This document shows, piece by piece, positions 11,300 through 21,150 of a stretch of DNA of 64,000 nucleotides (within the stretch, counting starts at the first letter, position 1; each line of letters starts with the position of its first letter). Both the position numbers and the translations under genes were made by a program. Source of the stretch: Ziziphus jujuba (taxonomy: Eukaryota; Streptophyta; Magnoliopsida; Rosales; Rhamnaceae); assembly GCF_031755915.1 (NCBI RefSeq), contig NC_083379.1, positions 24,676,001 to 24,740,000 on the forward strand, read 5' to 3'. The notes beneath the pieces were generated by a model. The model was not told the DNA's origin and ran no database searches. It saw only the letters and a program-made list of their open reading frames with translations.

Positions 11300-11623
11300 G
11301 GAGTTCAACCTCTTATAACTAATCCTCTGTTTTTAAGTCTCTCTTCAAACCGGGCACCAAAAACGGTTAGGTATCAAAAACAGAGTTGTTATTTGCATTT
11401 GAGTTGTGTTGAGCACAAATGGTGTAGATAGAAGAGAGAAACAACAAAATCCAAGGAACACAATACGAGGAATACCATGCTTCTCAGCTAGTTGTGCAGT
11501 CCAAAGGAGGTTCTGATCAGAAATAATGGCGTCCGGCCAGTGTTAAGGAATAAGTTGATCGCCTTGAGTGAAAGGCAAAAAGACACAAAATGCCTTTGAT
11601 TGTGTCTCAAGTGTTGTGCACAT
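11300..11623 (-). pseudogene. UDP-glycosyltransferase (UGT73-like) fragment
   Basis: Read on the - strand from an ATG at 11623-11621, the sequence gives a UGT-like N-terminus, AFCVFLPFTQGDQLIP. It jumps directly to PDAIISDQNLLWTAQLAEKH and GIPRIVFLGFCCFSLLST, and then to PFLVPGLKR. In intact UGT73-type enzymes the first two blocks are separated by roughly 90 residues. Here they are joined at a stop codon near 11544, so an internal deletion has occurred. Frames shift again before PFLVPG, and stops follow. The C-terminal sugar-nucleotide (PSPG) motif is absent. It is a dead fragment. The assignment rests on the order and spacing of several family motifs. Confidence 0.75.
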
Positions 11624-12402
11624 GTTGATTTTGTTAATCGTTTTGACGGAAATTCCAAAAATACCAAGGATGCAAGGTTATGGTGAATTTGGAGAGTAAA
11701 TTAAAAAAATAATAATAATTGTTTAAGTGTAACGTGCAAAACCCTATATAGCTCGAGATACAATATTATCAAATTCCCATTTTTTTTAATATTAAAAATT
11801 TAATACGGAAAAAATGAACCATTTAAAAATAATTTATTGGGTAAGTTTTATGTTATTGGAAATAACAAATTAGTGTTTTTTTTTCCCCAAAGTCAAGGCT
11901 ACAATATAATCTAAATTAAAAGGGAGAGAGAGAGAGCATGACACGATCCCACAACCTAAAAAAAATATGAGTGTGATATTAGATATTTTATTTGAAAAAT
12001 TATCTCCATTTCCAATTTATTTAATTAAAATATGTCCAAGGTTCAAATTAAATATTTTGTTATATTGCGCCAGGCTTTCAGCAATGTTTGACATAGTAGT
12101 ATGACTATATTAAGTACTTACTTGTCGCTAGATTTAATATGTCTAAACACAAATTGTCATGAGACTTTATACTTAGTTGGTTTAGTGGTATGGAATTATA
12201 AGTGCTCATATATGTGAGGCTTATTTTGCTTAAATCGTGGATGCCAATGGAATAAAGGTTGGCATAGTGAATGAAATATTTGGTACTCACTTTATCGTGA
12301 GATTAATTTGTCAATTTACGAGTGTCAGTATGAAGTTGGTATAATGGATGAGATGTTTATGTACTTACCTATAGCAAAAATACGCTTGCCTATTTAATGA
12401 TA
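11624..12402. other. AT-rich spacer before element A
   Basis: No gene is recognised. A (ga)n run lies near 11922-11937. The last 5 bases before element A (12403-12407, ttatc) are the left copy of its target duplication. Confidence 0.55.
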
Positions 12403-12407
12403 TTATC

Positions 12408-13483
12408 CGATACGAATCTAGGACGATCTGCTCCTAAATCCGTATTTTATTAGCCCGGATCTTAATTAAGTTCAAGTTCTAATGGAATGGACCTCAACCC
12501 CTAACCAACCTGTGGTTAGAAACCTTGGTATAATGTAGACGCCACAATAGGGGATGGAAAACCTATTGATAAGTCAAGCTAAAACAACCAATTCTCTAAT
12601 GGTGTTTTAGGTGTTCTCAAAGAACAAAGAGATAATTAATCTCACAAATATTTTCTTAATCAAATCAAAGTTGTATTCATATTGAAAAATAAGCCTTTAA
12701 ATAGGCTTTGAAAGAAACAAAATAAACCCTAAAAAAAAACCCTAGGTAAAACCCGGCCACACACATAAAGAAACCTAGTTGGCCGCAACTATACTTCCTT
12801 TCCTAATCTAAGTTTGATTAATTAATTTCTTTATATTAAATTAGGAATTAATTAATTTACAATAAAATAAAAACCTTCCTAAAGTTATTTGTCCAGACAA
12901 TAAATAAATAAAAACCCAAAAAGAAATAAAGTCAATCGCAAATTAGGTAACGAGTTGACTTTGACATCAAGGCTAAATTATGTCTTCAATCGAGCTAACT
13001 TATGTCTGCCCGATGTCCGAGCTAACTTATGGCCTATCCGAGCTAACTGATGTCTGTCCGAGCTAACTTGTGTCTGGCCGAGCTAACTGATGTCTGTCTG
13101 AGCTAAGTTATGTCTGGCCGAGCTAACTGATGTCTGTCCGAGTTAAGTTGTGTCTGGTCAAGCTAAGTTACATCCGATGTCCGAAGTCCGAGATCAAATG
13201 TCCGAGGTAAGGATCCGATGTCCGAGACAAGGGTGTTCGATATAAAATGTCCGATGTATGGGTATCCGATGTATCAGCCTTCATCACTTGGATACTTAAA
13301 ACAGGTCTTTTATCCTCAGGTATAGACAAGCCCTTTTGAGAATGAATTACTTTCTAGATAAAGACAGCAAGATTGTCCTTAAACCTCTTAGCTTGAGCCC
13401 TAGTGATCGGTCCAGTCTTCATCTGTATCAGATCAGTACCCAAGCGCGTTGTCGATGGTGTAAGCTCGGGCGGGTTCACATCA
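12408..13483 (-). repeat. 3' LTR of element A
   Basis: This 1076-bp LTR matches 19423-20479 along its length with a few percent substitutions. The two differ by one extra 20-bp unit of the internal minisatellite. On the + strand it starts cgatacgaa (the other copy reads tgatacgaa) and ends acatca. It contains the last codons of pol plus the LTR-encoded tail. Confidence 0.93.
12985..13185. repeat. 20-bp minisatellite in the element A LTR
   Basis: Units of about 20 bases, such as gtccgagctaactgatgtct, repeat about nine times. The homologous array in the other LTR at about 20005-20165 has one unit fewer. The array is specific to this LTR family. In element orientation it lies in the 5' half of the LTR (probably U3), just past the tail-coding region. 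Confidence 0.88.
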
Positions 13484-13496
13484 TTCCCCTCCTCTT
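13484..13496 (-). other. Polypurine tract of element A
   Basis: On the - strand the bases just before the 3' LTR are purine-only (aagaggaggggaa). This is the usual primer site for plus-strand DNA synthesis, directly next to the LTR end. An almost identical tract occupies the same place in element D. Confidence 0.85.
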
Positions 13497-13631
13497 GAAA
13501 AGGATTTATCCTCAAATCGAAGTCATCACCTGCAGCAAAAGGAGATAGATCAGCAACATTAAAGGTGGCACTAACACTATACTCACCCGGTAAAGCAAGT
13601 TTTAGGCATTGTCTTTTATCCTCTCCAAAAC

Positions 13632-15515
13632 TTAAAAAGGTCCATCGCCCCTCGGCATGAGTTTGGATTTCCTTTGTTCAGGAAACCTTTCTTTCCTTAA
13701 ATGCAGCCACACCCAATCTCCAGGTTCAAACACCATTGATTTTCGGCCTTGATTAGCCACCTTTGCATATTGCTCGGTCCTTCTCTCAATATTTGCTCGT
13801 GTCTTCTCATGAATCTGCTTTACAAATTCAGCTTTTTGTTTTCCATTTAAATTAGCACGCTCACTTATAGGTAAAGGTGTTAAATCTAATGGAGTCAAAG
13901 GATTAAAATCATAAACAATTTCAAATGGAGTAAATTTAGTTGCTGAATGTAAAGACCTATTATACGCAAATTCAACATGTGGCAAACATTCTTCCCAAGT
14001 TCTTAAATTTCTACTAATTAATGCTCTCAACAATGCAGACAAGGTTATATTTACTACTTCGATTTGTCCATCAGTTTGTGGATGACAAGTAGTTGAGAAT
14101 AAAAGCTTAGTACCTAATTTAGCCCACAAAGTTTTCCAAAAATAGCTTAAGAACTTAGCATCCCTATCTGAAACAATAGTTTTTGGCATTCCATGCAATC
14201 TCACAATTTCTTTGAAAAATAAATTAGCAATATTGGATGCATCATCAGTTTTGTTACATGCAATAAAATGTGCCATCTTAGAAAACCTATCTAGTGCAAC
14301 AAAAATTGAATCCTTACCTGTCCTTGACCTAGGCAACCCAAGAATAAAATCCATAGACAAATCTACCCAAGGATAGGTAGGAATCGGCAAAGGCTTATAC
14401 AATCCATGCGGCTTCAATGTTGATTTTGTTTTTCGGCACTTTAAACATCTTTCACAAATTCTCTCAACATCTCTCCTCATGTTAGGCCAATAAAAATGTT
14501 CTTGCAGCAAGGATAAAGTTTTTAAAACACCTAAATGACCCATTAAACCACCCCCATGTCCTTCCCGAACCAATAATTCTCTAATACTACAATTAGGCAC
14601 ACAAAGTTTGTTTTCCTTAAACAAATATCCCTCAAATATGTAAAATTTATTAAATCCATGTTTCAAACAGGTTTTAAAAATTTCTCCAAAGTCACTATCA
14701 TGCTCATAAAGTTCTTTCAATTGTTCAAATCCAAGCAATCTAGCATCTAAGGTAGAAAAGAGTACATACCTTCGAGATAATGCATCGGCAACCACGTTTT
14801 CTTTACCTTTTTTGTAGCGGATCACATAGGGAAAGGTTTCAATAAATTCAATCCACTTGGCATGCCTTCGGTTGAGCTTTCCTTGACCCTTGATATGCTT
14901 CAAAGATTCATGATCCGTATGAATCACAAACTCCTTTGGCATGAGATAATGCTGCCACGTCTCCAAAGCCCTCACCAAAGCATACATCTTCTTATCATAA
15001 GTCGGGTAGTTTAGGGCAGCTCCATTTAATTTTTCACAAAAGTAGGCTATAGGTCTTCCTTCTTGCATTAATACAGCTCCAATACCTACACCCGAAGCAT
15101 TACACTCAAGTTCAAAAGTCTTAGAAAAATTTGGCAAAACTAACAAAGGTGCATTACACAATTTTTCTTTCAACAAATTAAAAGATTTTTCTTGTACTTC
15201 CCCCCATTTGAAGCCGACATTCTTCTTGACAAATTCATTCAATGGTGCTGCTATGGTACTAAAATCCTTAACAAATCTTCTATAAAAGCTTGCCAAGCCA
15301 TGAAAGCTCCTCACTTGGGTGATAGAAGTAGGAACCGGCCACTTTTGAATTGCTTTCACCTTAGCTTGGTTAACTTTGATTCCTGCAGCACTTACTACAA
15401 AACCTATAAACACAAGCTCTTCTTTGTAAAATTCACATTTTTTAATGTTAGCAAACAATCTTTCCTTTCTAAGAACTTGCAAAACTTGCCTAAGTTGATC
15501 CACATGGTCATCCAA
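13632..15515 (-). pseudogene. Element A pol: end of RT, RNase H and integrase
   Basis: This 627-residue open frame starts just after the RT active site, continues through the RT thumb and RNase H, and ends in integrase. RNase H is marked by [17 protein letters not shown], where the first catalytic Asp is replaced by Asn. Element D keeps Asp there. Integrase has the HHCC zinc finger (HLGVLKTL ... CERCLKC), then core acidic residues in MDFILGLP and VSDRDAKF, with Glu in TDGQIEVVN. Its frame ends at GDGPF with a stop. A second stop lies 12 codons later, before NPFQEEGND. It is a broken part of a single ancestral Gag-Pol. Confidence 0.92.
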
Positions 15516-15529
15516 GTTTCGGCTATATA

Positions 15530-16189
15530 TTAGAATGTCACAAAATAAACAACCACAAATTTACCAATAAATGGACGCATTACATGATTCATAAGCCTCA
15601 TAAATGTACTAGGTGCATTGGATAATCCAAAAGGCATAACCAACCATTCATACAGCCCATATTTAGTTTTGAATGCGGTTTTCCATTCATCACCTTCTTT
15701 CATCCTAATTTGATGATAACCACTCCTAAGATCAATTTTTGTAAACATGCAAGCACCATGCAACTCATCAAGCATATCATCTAATCTAGGAATGGGATGC
15801 CTATATTTGATGGTAATGTTATTTATAGCCCTACAATCAACACACATTCTCCAAGAACCATCCTTTTTAGGTACCAACAAAATAGGAACAGCACATGGAC
15901 TTAAACTCTCACGAATATATCCTTTATCAAGCAAATCACTTACCTGTTTTTGCAGCTCCTTTGTTTCTTTAGGATTGCTCCTATAAGCTGGTCTATTCGG
16001 TATGGAAGCTCCTGAAACAAATTCAATTTGATGTTCTATCCCTCGAATAGGTGGTAGTCCACTTGGAATTTCATTTGGGAAGACATCTCCAAATTCCTTC
16101 AAAACAGAAATCATTGAACTTGGCAATTCAAGTTCTTCAAAGTTAGTTTGATCATTAAAATAATTTTCTTTATAAATCATGAACAGCAA
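15530..16189 (-). pseudogene. Element A reverse transcriptase (frameshifted)
   Basis: The palm and fingers of a Ty3/Gypsy RT are clear: [34 protein letters not shown] and [17 protein letters not shown]. The frame ends in VVVYFVTF, exactly at the catalytic YFDD motif. Comparison with element D shows that one base has been lost between the two Asp codons, near 15540. This joins the rest of pol out of frame. An upstream frameshift between 16189 and 16248 also separates it from the preceding segment. Confidence 0.93.
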
Positions 16190-16247
16190 AGGTTTCTTGC
16201 ACTCATAACCTTATTAATATCCCCTAAACTCAAATAAAAATTGCTAC

Positions 16248-16586
16248 TTAACCTTTCTTTTCTCTTTTTCCCTTGGATTGGCGCAAACCTTCAGATTTTC
16301 CTTCCTTCTCCAAGCTCTCGGGTTTGCCACTTTCTTTCCCCTCTCTTTCTGCTTTTCCTTGATCTTTCCACTCAATATGAGCCTTAGAAACCTTACCTTG
16401 ATCAGCAACCTCATTCTTACCTTCTTGAAAGGTTGGTGAAGCCGTTGGTGCCATACTTGCTTTTTCTTTGAGCTTTTCGGCTTCTCTCGTTTGTTGCATT
16501 TGTAATTGGTCTTTGTAAACCTCTTTAGGAGATAATGGTTCCAGCTTGAACTTCTTCCCTTTAAACCTAAAAACAATACTATTTTC
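16248..16586 (-). pseudogene. Element A linker between protease and RT
   Basis: The segment is in frame with the gag-protease stretch after an in-frame TAA at 16587. It encodes a charged Lys/Glu-rich region (KLKEKASMAP ... KGKREKKG). The same position in element D holds a similar Lys/Ser-rich linker. It has no recognisable domain. Confidence 0.7.
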
Positions 16587-17945
16587 TTAACCAAAATGAG
16601 TAGCATCTTTATCAAATTGCCATGGTCTACCTAGTAGTATATGTCCAGCAATCATGGGAACAATATCACATAAGACTACATCCTCATATCTACCTATGCT
16701 AAATTTTACTTTGGCTTGTTTATTTACCCTCATCTCACCACTATCATTTAACCATTGCAACCTATAGGGTTCTGTATGTTTAATTGTTTTCAAGCCTAAT
16801 TTATCAACTACAAGGTTACTTATCACATTGATACAACTCCCATTATCTATAATCAAGCTACAAATTTTACCTTGTATTTCGCAGCGAGTGTGGAAGATGT
16901 TTTCTCTTTGTATCTGTTCTTCATCTTTGTAGACAGCAAGTACTCTCCTTGAAACCAAGCTCAACTCGGCATTAGATGTATCAACAGGTTCGGCTTCATC
17001 TTCATTGCAATCCTCTTCTTGCTCAGTTTCAACTTCACTTTCTTCACTTGCAGATTCCAGCTCACCGTCACCCTTTAATACCATGATTCTTCTATTTGGG
17101 CATTGGCTGGCTATGTGTCCTCTTCCTTGGCACTTAAAACAAATTATTTCTCTGGATTTTTGAGGTTTAGGATCATATTTTATCTCACCTTTAATGGCTT
17201 GGGCAGATTCAGTTTTAAGTTCCCTTCTTGGCTGGTTAGTAGCTTCTTCACCAAGCTTCGACTTCAGCTTGCTTTCATAAGTGGGACTGTTTTTCCAGCC
17301 ACTTGAACTTGCCCTTCCACTACTAGAAACTCCTCCAAACCGTGTGCTAACACCCCTCCTCTTGAATTGGTTCTCAAGCTTAATTACTACATGCAACATC
17401 TCTTCCAATTCCAAGTATTGTTGTAATTCAAGTTGGTTAGCAATGTCACGATTCAAACCACCAAGAAATCTCACCATTGTTGTCTCCCTATCCTCATTCA
17501 TATTCATCCTCATCATTAACATCTCCATCTCTTTGTAATAATCCTCCACGGACCTGCTTCCTTGAGACAAAGATTGAAGCCTTTGATGCAACAATCTATG
17601 GTAATGGGATGGTACAAACCACTTTCTCATGGCTCCTTTCATTTGTCGCCATGTTGTAATCAAGTCATCACCAACTCTCCTTTGGGTGCTTTGCTCATTT
17701 GTCCACCATTGGAGTGCATAATGGCCAAACTCCATTGCTGCCAACTTCACCTTCTTACCTTCCGAATAGTTGTGGCAGTCAAAACTCATCTCCATTTGTT
17801 CTTCCCACTCCAAATAAGCTTCGGGATCACTTTTACCCATAAAAGGTGGGATGTTAACCTTGATATTTCCCAAATCATCATCTGTATCTTCCCTCCTATA
17901 TCTTCCATGGTCAGCTGTATCTTGGATAGCAAAAGTTTCATCCAT
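16587..17945 (-). pseudogene. Element A Gag (capsid, zinc knuckle) and protease
   Basis: This 452-residue frame carries the retrotransposon gag domain at about residues 35-195 (MEFGHYALQWW, VRFLGGLNRDIANQLELQQY). A CCHC knuckle follows near residue 275 (CFKCQGRGHIASQC), then an acidic Glu/Asp linker. The aspartic protease reads LIIDNGSCINV, where DNGS stands in place of the usual D-S/T-G. The frame ends at HFG-stop, where element D continues with HHGRTNKIVF, so a single nonsense change is the simplest explanation. Confidence 0.92.
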
Positions 17946-18262
17946 ACCTTCCTCAAAGTCTCCATCGAATGGCTCCTTATCAAATTCCTCTCGCGACCTC
18001 CTCGTCCTCCATGGAATTCTTGCCTATTTCTTGTATTTGGAATTTCTTGTGAGGCTTCTAGTCTTCCCACTCTTTGATTCACATGCTCAACTTGAGCACT
18101 AACCCACTGTATTGATTCCAAAATAGCTCTCATGTCCACTTGGTCTCCACTCTCGGTAGCTCGGGCATCGCCATGGAATGCTACGGACTCCTCTTCATTG
18201 ATACTCAAGGGTGGCTCCCCTCTCCTCATCCTTGAGTCTGTCATGTTAGTATAATAATGCAA
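17946..18262 (-). pseudogene. Element A Gag N-terminus, out of frame
   Basis: A frame starting at Met (18262, or more likely MTDSRMRRGE at 18244) encodes a polar N-terminal region with a short heptad-like stretch (VEHVNQRVGRLE). It loses frame near 17990 relative to the downstream Gag. The sequence after the shift reads EEFDKEPFDGDFEEGMDE in the downstream frame. Confidence 0.75.
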
Positions 18263-19408
18263 TAGAAATAAAATAGGACCTTACCAATTTCACTCCCTTA
18301 CGTGTTTCACTCAAATAAGAACTCGACACTCGTGTTTGCACACTTATTTCCGCTTTTACCCTCTTTTAAGCTTACACACTCTTGCCTTTTTCTACTCAAT
18401 GGATTATCTCAAAGTTCTAATTAAAACACCCACAAAACAGCAATTAGATCACTAGTATGTTTTAATTAAACTTATCAACAAAACAGAAAGCAAAAGGTAG
18501 GCAATACCGAAAGAATCCAATAAATCCTAATTTTTCGGCTTTCTAGACAAGAAAACACATAAAATAATGGAAAAACGTTGGAATTTTTGAAAACTGCATC
18601 AGATGGTTGTAGATTATGAGTTCAAGAATAAAATTCCAGAAAAAGAAATTCAAATACGAACAAGAATCAAAGAGAACAAAAATATAGAAAAGTTGTTGGT
18701 TGTTGTTCTTTGTAATTCAAGTTTTTGTATCAAATCCTTTATCTAATTTTAATCCAAATAATTTAGCACTCCAATTCAAATATCCGGCAGCAAAAATAAC
18801 TCTCCAAAAACTCCAAATATGGAATAAATAATCAACACAGCAGCAGTTACAAGAAATTTCCAGCAACAAACTTCAACACCAATTTTCAACAAACCGATAT
18901 ATATATATATATATATATTTTTTTAATATTCGGCTTTCATCTTTTATTTTTTTTTTCACTCACTGAATACCAGACACAGCTGCAGTAGCAATAATAAGCA
19001 ATAAATTTGCAATTCCAACTCCAAAAAATCCACCAACCCGTGACCTCCAAATAAACACAAAAATGTGCAGTTTTTTTTTCTTTTTTTTTTTTTTTTAATG
19101 TTGCCGCAAACTCTTTTTTTTCTTTTTTTCTTTTTGAATATATGAATGCAACTATCTAAGACTAAAACAGCAAAGAAAATTCAACAAAAACAAAATTAAC
19201 AAGAACAATGATAAAAGACAACTAACAAACTAGAAAACAAAAATACGATAAAACTAGGAAATCCTAATTCAACTAGAAATGAATTTTTTTTTTTTTAAGA
19301 TGCAGAATGTGTAGAGGATGGACGCAACCTTAAACTAATGCTAAAATTGCAGAATAACACAAAAACAAATAAAACAAATAAAGATAGATCAAACCTGAAC
19401 AAAATTTA
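18263..19408 (-). other. Untranslated leader of element A
   Basis: About 1.15 kb lies between the primer-binding site and the gag start. It is rich in A/T tracts (18899-18917 TA run; T-runs near 19073-19096) and holds no coding signal. Such long leaders are common in plant Gypsy elements. Confidence 0.7.
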
Positions 19409-19420
19409 GCTCTGATACCA
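19409..19420 (-). other. Primer-binding site of element A (tRNA-iMet)
   Basis: On the - strand the bases TGGTATCAGAGC follow the 5' LTR after a 2-base spacer. They match the 3' end of plant initiator-Met tRNA, the primer for minus-strand synthesis. Confidence 0.93.
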
Positions 19421-19422
19421 AA

Positions 19423-20479
19423 TGATACGAACCTAGGACGACCTGCTCCTAAACCCGTATTATATTAGCCCGGATCTCAATTAAGTTCAAGTTATAATGG
19501 AATGGACCTCAACCCCTAACCAACCTATGGTTAGAAACCTTGGTATAATGTAGACGCCACAATAGGGGATGGAAAACCTATTGATAAGTCAAGCTAAAAC
19601 AACCAATTCTCTAATGGTGTTTTAGGTGTTCTCAAAGAACAAAGAGATAATTAATCTCACAAGTATTTTCTTAATCAAATCAAAGTTGTATTCATATTGA
19701 AAAATAAGCCTTTAAATAGGCTTTGAAAGAAACAAAATAAACCCTAAAAAAAAACCCTAGGTAAAACCCAGCCACACATATAAAGAAACCTAGTTGGCCG
19801 CAACTATACTTCCTTTCCTAATCTAAGTTTGATTAATTAATTTCTTTATATTAAATTAGGAATTAATTAATTTACAATAAAATAAAAACCTTCCTAAAGT
19901 TATTTGTCCAGACAATAAATAAATAAAAACCCAAAAAGAAATAAAGTCAATCGCAAATTAGGTAACGAGTTGACTTTGACATCAAGGCTGAATTATGTCT
20001 TCAACCGAGCTAACTTATGTCTGCCTGATGTCCGAGCTAACTTATGGCCTATCCGAGCTAACTTGTGTCTGGCCGAGCTAACTGATGTCTGGCCGAGCTA
20101 AGTTATGTCTGGCCGAGCTAACTGATGTCTGTCCGAGCTAAGTTGTGTCTGGCTGAGCTAAGTTACATCCGATGTCCGAAATCCGAGATCAAATGTCCGA
20201 GGCAAGGCTCCGATGTCTGAGACAAGGGTGTTCAATAGAAAATGTCCGATGTATGGGTATTCGATGTATCAGCCTTCACCACTTGAATACTTAAAACAGG
20301 TCTTTTATACTCAGGTATGGACAAGCCCTTTTGAAAATGAATTACTTTCTGGATAAAGACAGCAAGATTGTCCTTAAACCTCTTAGCTTGAGCCCTAGTG
20401 ATCGGTCCAGTTTTCATCTATATCGGATCAGTACCCCAGCGCGTTGTTAGGTGGTGTAAGCTCGGGTGGGTTCGCATCA
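19423..20479 (-). repeat. 5' LTR of element A
   Basis: This 1057-bp LTR reads tgatacgaa at its inner end and ends catca against the target duplication ttatc (20480-20484). It encodes on the - strand MKTGPITRAQAKRFKDNL, the peptide that continues the pol frame in the 3' LTR. The 20-bp minisatellite lies at about 20005-20165. Confidence 0.93.
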
Positions 20480-20484
20480 TTATC

Positions 20485-21150
20485 AATGTAATATTTTCTC
20501 TTCCATTTATGAACCAATATCCATACGAGTGATTAAGTTTCCTCGTCGATGGTTTAATTACTTGGTAGGTTGCTTGACATGCAATGGAAGTTAATCAAAT
20601 ACCATGAATTGTAGGTTCTAAGTTACTTTGTTAGTGACTTAGTGCTATGCATTTGATTGTGGTAATTTTGTTCGCTATCTCTGGCCCATGTATGGGTATC
20701 CTTTATGCTATGAGGAACCTAGCAATATTATATATTTTGATATGATTGAAGGGGATGGGAAGATAGCATTTACATAGTCATTGTAATATAATACATTAGT
20801 GTTTTTTGTATTTCCATAGTTAGAAACACCCTTAGTACTTTGCCTATAAATGTCATAGTATAGTTGGATTGGACTAATTATCATAAGTATAGAAAGATTC
20901 TAATAATGATCTTGACTCTTGTGAAGCTTGATTTAACTTTAGATTTTTGTCCATCGAAGATATTAAATAATTATATTACTGTCGAGGTTAAATATTGTAT
21001 AAGGACTGAAACACTTTTATAAGTGATATATGATATTATGGATAATCACATGGATGATTTTGAGTTTTCAAGTATTCTAAATATGGATACTATTAATAAG
21101 CTCATGAGTTAGTTTACTTAGAAATTATCAATTTTGATAAATTGAGAAAT
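20485..21150. other. Spacer between element A and a decayed Copia element
   Basis: No domain is recognised here. It may include the unrecognisable 5' LTR, leader and gag of the Copia remnant that becomes recognisable near 21.8 kb, since the Copia 5' end was not found. Confidence 0.4.

Larger units (their letters stand above)
12408..20479 (-). mobile_element. Ty3/Gypsy LTR retrotransposon A, complete but inactivated
   Basis: An 8.07-kb element on the - strand. It has LTRs at 12408-13483 and 19423-20479, a primer-binding site at 19409-19420, a polypurine tract at 13484-13496, and the 5-bp target duplication ttatc at 12403-12407 and 20480-20484. Internal order from its 5' end is gag, protease, reverse transcriptase, RNase H, integrase, the Ty3/Gypsy order. 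The pol frame runs on through FQEEGND into the 3' LTR, and no chromodomain is visible. That organisation is known from CRM chromoviruses, so a CRM-like lineage is possible but unproven. Frameshifts and stops in gag and pol mean the copy cannot make its own proteins. Confidence 0.95.

Noticed and set aside
13336..13548. Open frame on the + strand across the element A LTR
   Set aside because: It is the complement of the LTR-encoded pol tail on the - strand, and the same shadow frame appears in the other LTR copies.
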